Origin: Liolophura sinensis
Taxonomy: Eukaryota > Mollusca > Polyplacophora > Chitonida > Chitonidae
Reading direction: 5' to 3'
Assembly (NCBI RefSeq): GCF_032854445.1
Contig: NC_088295.1
Location: 29,249,385 to 29,313,384, forward strand
DNA: 64,000 nucleotides
The stretch's first letter is position 1, and every line of letters starts with the position of its first letter. A model generated the notes under the pieces. It saw nothing but the letters and a program-made list of their open reading frames with translations. It had not been told where the DNA came from and ran no database searches. The position numbers were made by a program, and so were the translations under genes. Of this stretch, positions 61,751 to 64,000 are shown piece by piece.

Positions 61751-63137
61751 AGTGAAGTGTTCTATAATACCGACTTAATGGTCGAAAACGTAATAAAGTG
61801 TGATTCGATATAATTTTTACCAATAATCTTGGCCTTTCTTTGCCTTATAAAGGCCAGAGTTGACCCCTCGAATTGCAATCTTAGGCCGACCTTTAAAAAT
61901 TGAACTCTTACGCGGACGTATTGCAGTCATCTGGAGGAAAAATGTTTCGGTAATTTATGAAATATCACGCGGCCGCACGAAAACTAGCAAACAATAATTG
62001 GCATGGAAGTAAATATGTTCGATGTCTTTTTCAACAGCTAACGTCCATTGTTTGTCTTTGTGCGAAGTGACAGATGTTTTGGCGCTCCCCTATCCTCACA
62101 GCTGTGGACGTCGCTACCTCGGGGCCGGACAACATAGTCGCTAGATGTTTGTTTTGTGACCCACCCATTATGATCTCTAGCTGCTAACTCGCAGATCTCG
62201 TAACTGGATATGCAAGCGCTGATCACTCAATTATGTGCTCTTTGTATCTCCCTTATGGAGATACAACCATTTACAGAAGACATAATAATTGAATGGCTGA
62301 TCAGATAATCGCTCCACTCTATTTTGTTCTTTCCTTTAAACCCATAATAAGTACTTCAAGAAATGTTCATCACGACCAAAGCAAGGGACATTACAAGCAT
62401 TATGATCTTTTCATAAACAAAGAGGAAACGATTCTATGTAGTCATTTCGGCACTACCTTGAAGAATTGTATTTGAAATGGTTTTGCATTTATGGAAGTGG
62501 AAGCTTTCCTTATGTATGAATTACTGTTCGAAGTACAGCTGGCGGCCAACGATGTTAAGGGAATGTAGGCGTCAGAACATACATTTGAATACCAGCCGTT
62601 TGTTTCGAAAACAGCTTTCAACTCAAATCACCAAAAAAAAACTAAGAAAGTATATAAAGTATAAAATTTGGACGAATTCGTTCAACGAGAAGCAGTCAAG
62701 AAAGAAAGGCTCAAGGAATGTTCGAAGCGAATGAATTAGGCCTACAACGCTGGTTTATAAGTTGTTTATCAACAAAACATGTATCTGAGTAGCACTTTGA
62801 CTGCAACTGGTCATATATCCAACGTGGCGATATAGTTCAACCCGATGAACATACAGCACCTAGCCAGGGGTTATGCAGGATTAGACACCATTATGAAGCA
62901 TAGTACCAGAGAGACCCTGGGCTTTCCGTCCATATAAAAAGTCTCGTGGGTTCGTCTTATCAGGATTTCCATCGGTCAAATAGCAGATACGCTATCACAC
63001 AATATCCGAGCATCATTCGTTGGTGTTCTTCTGTGTAGTCGCCAAATTGTGTTTGCTTTCGCCGCACCAAGAAGTCAGTATTAGGCATCGTCTGGTTTTG
63101 TGTCGTTATTCAGAATTGTGCTTTTGCTATGTTTCAG

Positions 63138-63285
63138 TGTTATTGAAAGGGCAAGTGACGAGCAAATATTACCGATTCCTGTCCAAAGATGGCGGCTGGG
63201 TATGGATGCAGAGTTACGCCACCATTGTCCACAACAGTCGCTCTTCGCGTCCTCACTGTATCGTCAGTGTCAACTATGTACTCAG
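63138..63285 (+). CDS. sim: SIM coding exon 8: end of PAS-B and PAC motif
   Basis: Completes leucine 282 and encodes residues 283-330 plus two bases of codon 331. The sequence is [40 protein letters not shown] and IVSVNYVL. GQVTxKYYRxLxKxGGWVWxQSYAT and [20 protein letters not shown] form the PAC-type C-terminal part of the PAS-B fold and are almost invariant in the family. RSSRPHC follows vertebrate SIM; insect SIM has RSSREVF here. The acceptor is ctatgtttcag and the donor ctcag|gtatgc. Spliced in, the codon after VNYVL reads serine, as in other SIM proteins. An overlapping open frame in another phase is a shadow of this exon. Confidence 0.96.
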
Positions 63286-63710
63286 GTATGCTAAATGAAC
63301 TTCAGTTCCATTCCTATCTCTACTTCCATTTGACTGCATTTTAAACACCTGTATCCCTTACACAACACTGACGAAATTTTATTGGTGAAAAATATATAGC
63401 GTACAGCCTAGATAAGAAGAGTTCAACACAACTCGAGATGTTATGCCTAGTATGAGACAGACTGGCAAAGCTGAATCCGCACATCGGTATCTTGGCCATA
63501 CATTAAACAAACTTGTTTCAGAACAAGTAGAGACAGGACTTACTGTCCGAATGTGGTAATAGAATTATCGTTTATTGTCTTGATTATGCCAGAGGTTAGT
63601 TGTCCACACTTGTATCAGCCGTTAATAAAACGTTGGTTTTTGTCATGTAAAGTTTGTATGATTGTCGTTATTGCCTCAGTGACAAGTTGGCGTCTACATT
63701 CTTTTTTCAG
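63286..63710 (+). other. sim: sim intron 8
   Basis: 425 bases, the shortest intron between coding exons. GT-AG with a clear pyrimidine tract (cttttttcag). Nothing else seen. Confidence 0.93.
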
Positions 63711-64000
63711 TGATGTTCAAGCCAAAGATTTACAAATTCAGCTGGAGCAGACGATGTCAAAAGACGCATCACCTTACTCCAGCTTGCAGGAAAGGTCAAG
63801 GCCGACCAAGGTTCGTTCCAGCAGGAGTAAGTCCCGTCGTTCGCCTTACCCCAGCGTTCCGGAACCCACCCCGGAATATCCCACCCAGGAATACACGGAT
63901 CTGGTGCCGGAAGTGACAGTACCGACCATGTCAGGGTACCAGAACATGATGTACCAACATTCCCACGAAGGGATGGACCGTTACAGCGCAGCTTTCTATT
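63711..64000 (+). CDS. sim: SIM coding exon 9: start of C-terminal region, cut by window end
   Basis: Begins after a tttttttcag-type acceptor, completes serine 331 and stays open to the edge (residues 332-427 plus one base). It opens DVQAKDLQIQLEQTMSKDAS, which aligns with the coiled segment after PAC in SIM proteins (KELQLSLEQ in vertebrates). A basic stretch at 360-377 (RSRPTKVRSSRSKSRRSPY) matches the position and the RxxPY ending of the nuclear localisation signal known in vertebrate SIM. Beyond that is low-complexity, Pro/Glu/Tyr-rich sequence (VPEPTPEYPTQEYTDLVPE) and then Met/Tyr/His-rich sequence (GYQNMMYQHSHEGM) that I do not recognise and that is probably lineage-specific. GC content is higher than in earlier exons. 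A GTAAGT at 63827-63832 could be a cryptic donor, but the frame continues well past it. Confidence 0.92.

Larger units (their letters stand above)
59522..63137 (+). other. sim: sim intron 7
   Basis: 3.6 kb, GT-AG. Three dispersed-repeat copies lie in its first 2.3 kb. A short perfect hairpin (ttgtatctcc at 62242-62251 with ggagatacaa at 62257-62266) is near its 3' end. No coding exon seen. Confidence 0.93.

Noticed and set aside
63827-63832. Donor site (GTAAGT) ending exon 9
   Set aside because: The sequence before it is weak as a donor and the frame stays open in conserved phase to the window end; it may be cryptic only.

Overview
The window is a piece of animal nuclear DNA. It is about 60% AT, intron-rich and full of microsatellites and decayed dispersed repeats, with no operon-like gene packing. 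It carries one recognisable protein-coding gene on the + strand: a single-minded (SIM) family bHLH-PAS transcription factor. Nine coding exons with consistent GT-AG junctions and reading phase run from 26834 to the window edge. They give 427 codons: bHLH domain, PAS-A, PAS-B with its PAC extension, and the start of the C-terminal region with a basic nuclear-localisation-like stretch. The stop codon lies beyond 64000.

The organism is probably a marine invertebrate, most likely a mollusc or another lophotrochozoan. This rests on the protein looking intermediate between insect and vertebrate SIM, and on short dispersed repeats (beginning TTTATTTATTT, with a 'tactcaagaatatttcac' core and an 'agcattatggtgggaggaaa' segment) of a kind I associate from memory with molluscan genomes. 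It is not a firm species call.

Layout: 1 to about 21.4 kb is upstream sequence with no gene I can support. It holds a TA microsatellite, two strong hairpins and scattered simple repeats. From 21.4 to 22.6 kb there is a promoter-like stretch (GC box, CCAAT box, CACGTG E-box) and two candidate 5' untranslated exons. The bHLH exon is at 26.8 to 27.0 kb. A 23.5 kb intron follows (27.0 to 50.55 kb). It contains a 44-bp minisatellite with a 132-bp higher-order period, a 39-bp satellite array that keeps a false 158-codon frame open, a compound microsatellite and several candidate regulatory blocks, including an 18-bp perfect POU-type palindrome. The seven PAS exons (50.55 to 63.29 kb) are separated by introns of 0.4 to 3.6 kb, some carrying copies of the dispersed repeat. 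The last exon (from 63711) is cut by the window end.

How it works: SIM proteins are nuclear. They dimerise with an ARNT/Tango-type bHLH-PAS partner through the HLH and PAS domains and bind ACGTG-core sites to set midline, neural, muscle or neuroendocrine programmes. I saw no RNA gene, CRISPR array, intact transposon or second coding gene. Apart from the SIM gene, the most interesting points are a possible 6-codon upstream ORF overlapping the SIM start codon, an alternative acceptor that would add a hydrophobic N-terminus, the pre-miRNA-like hairpin at 19.65 kb, and the layered minisatellite at 38 kb. I found no evidence of a new multi-gene system.
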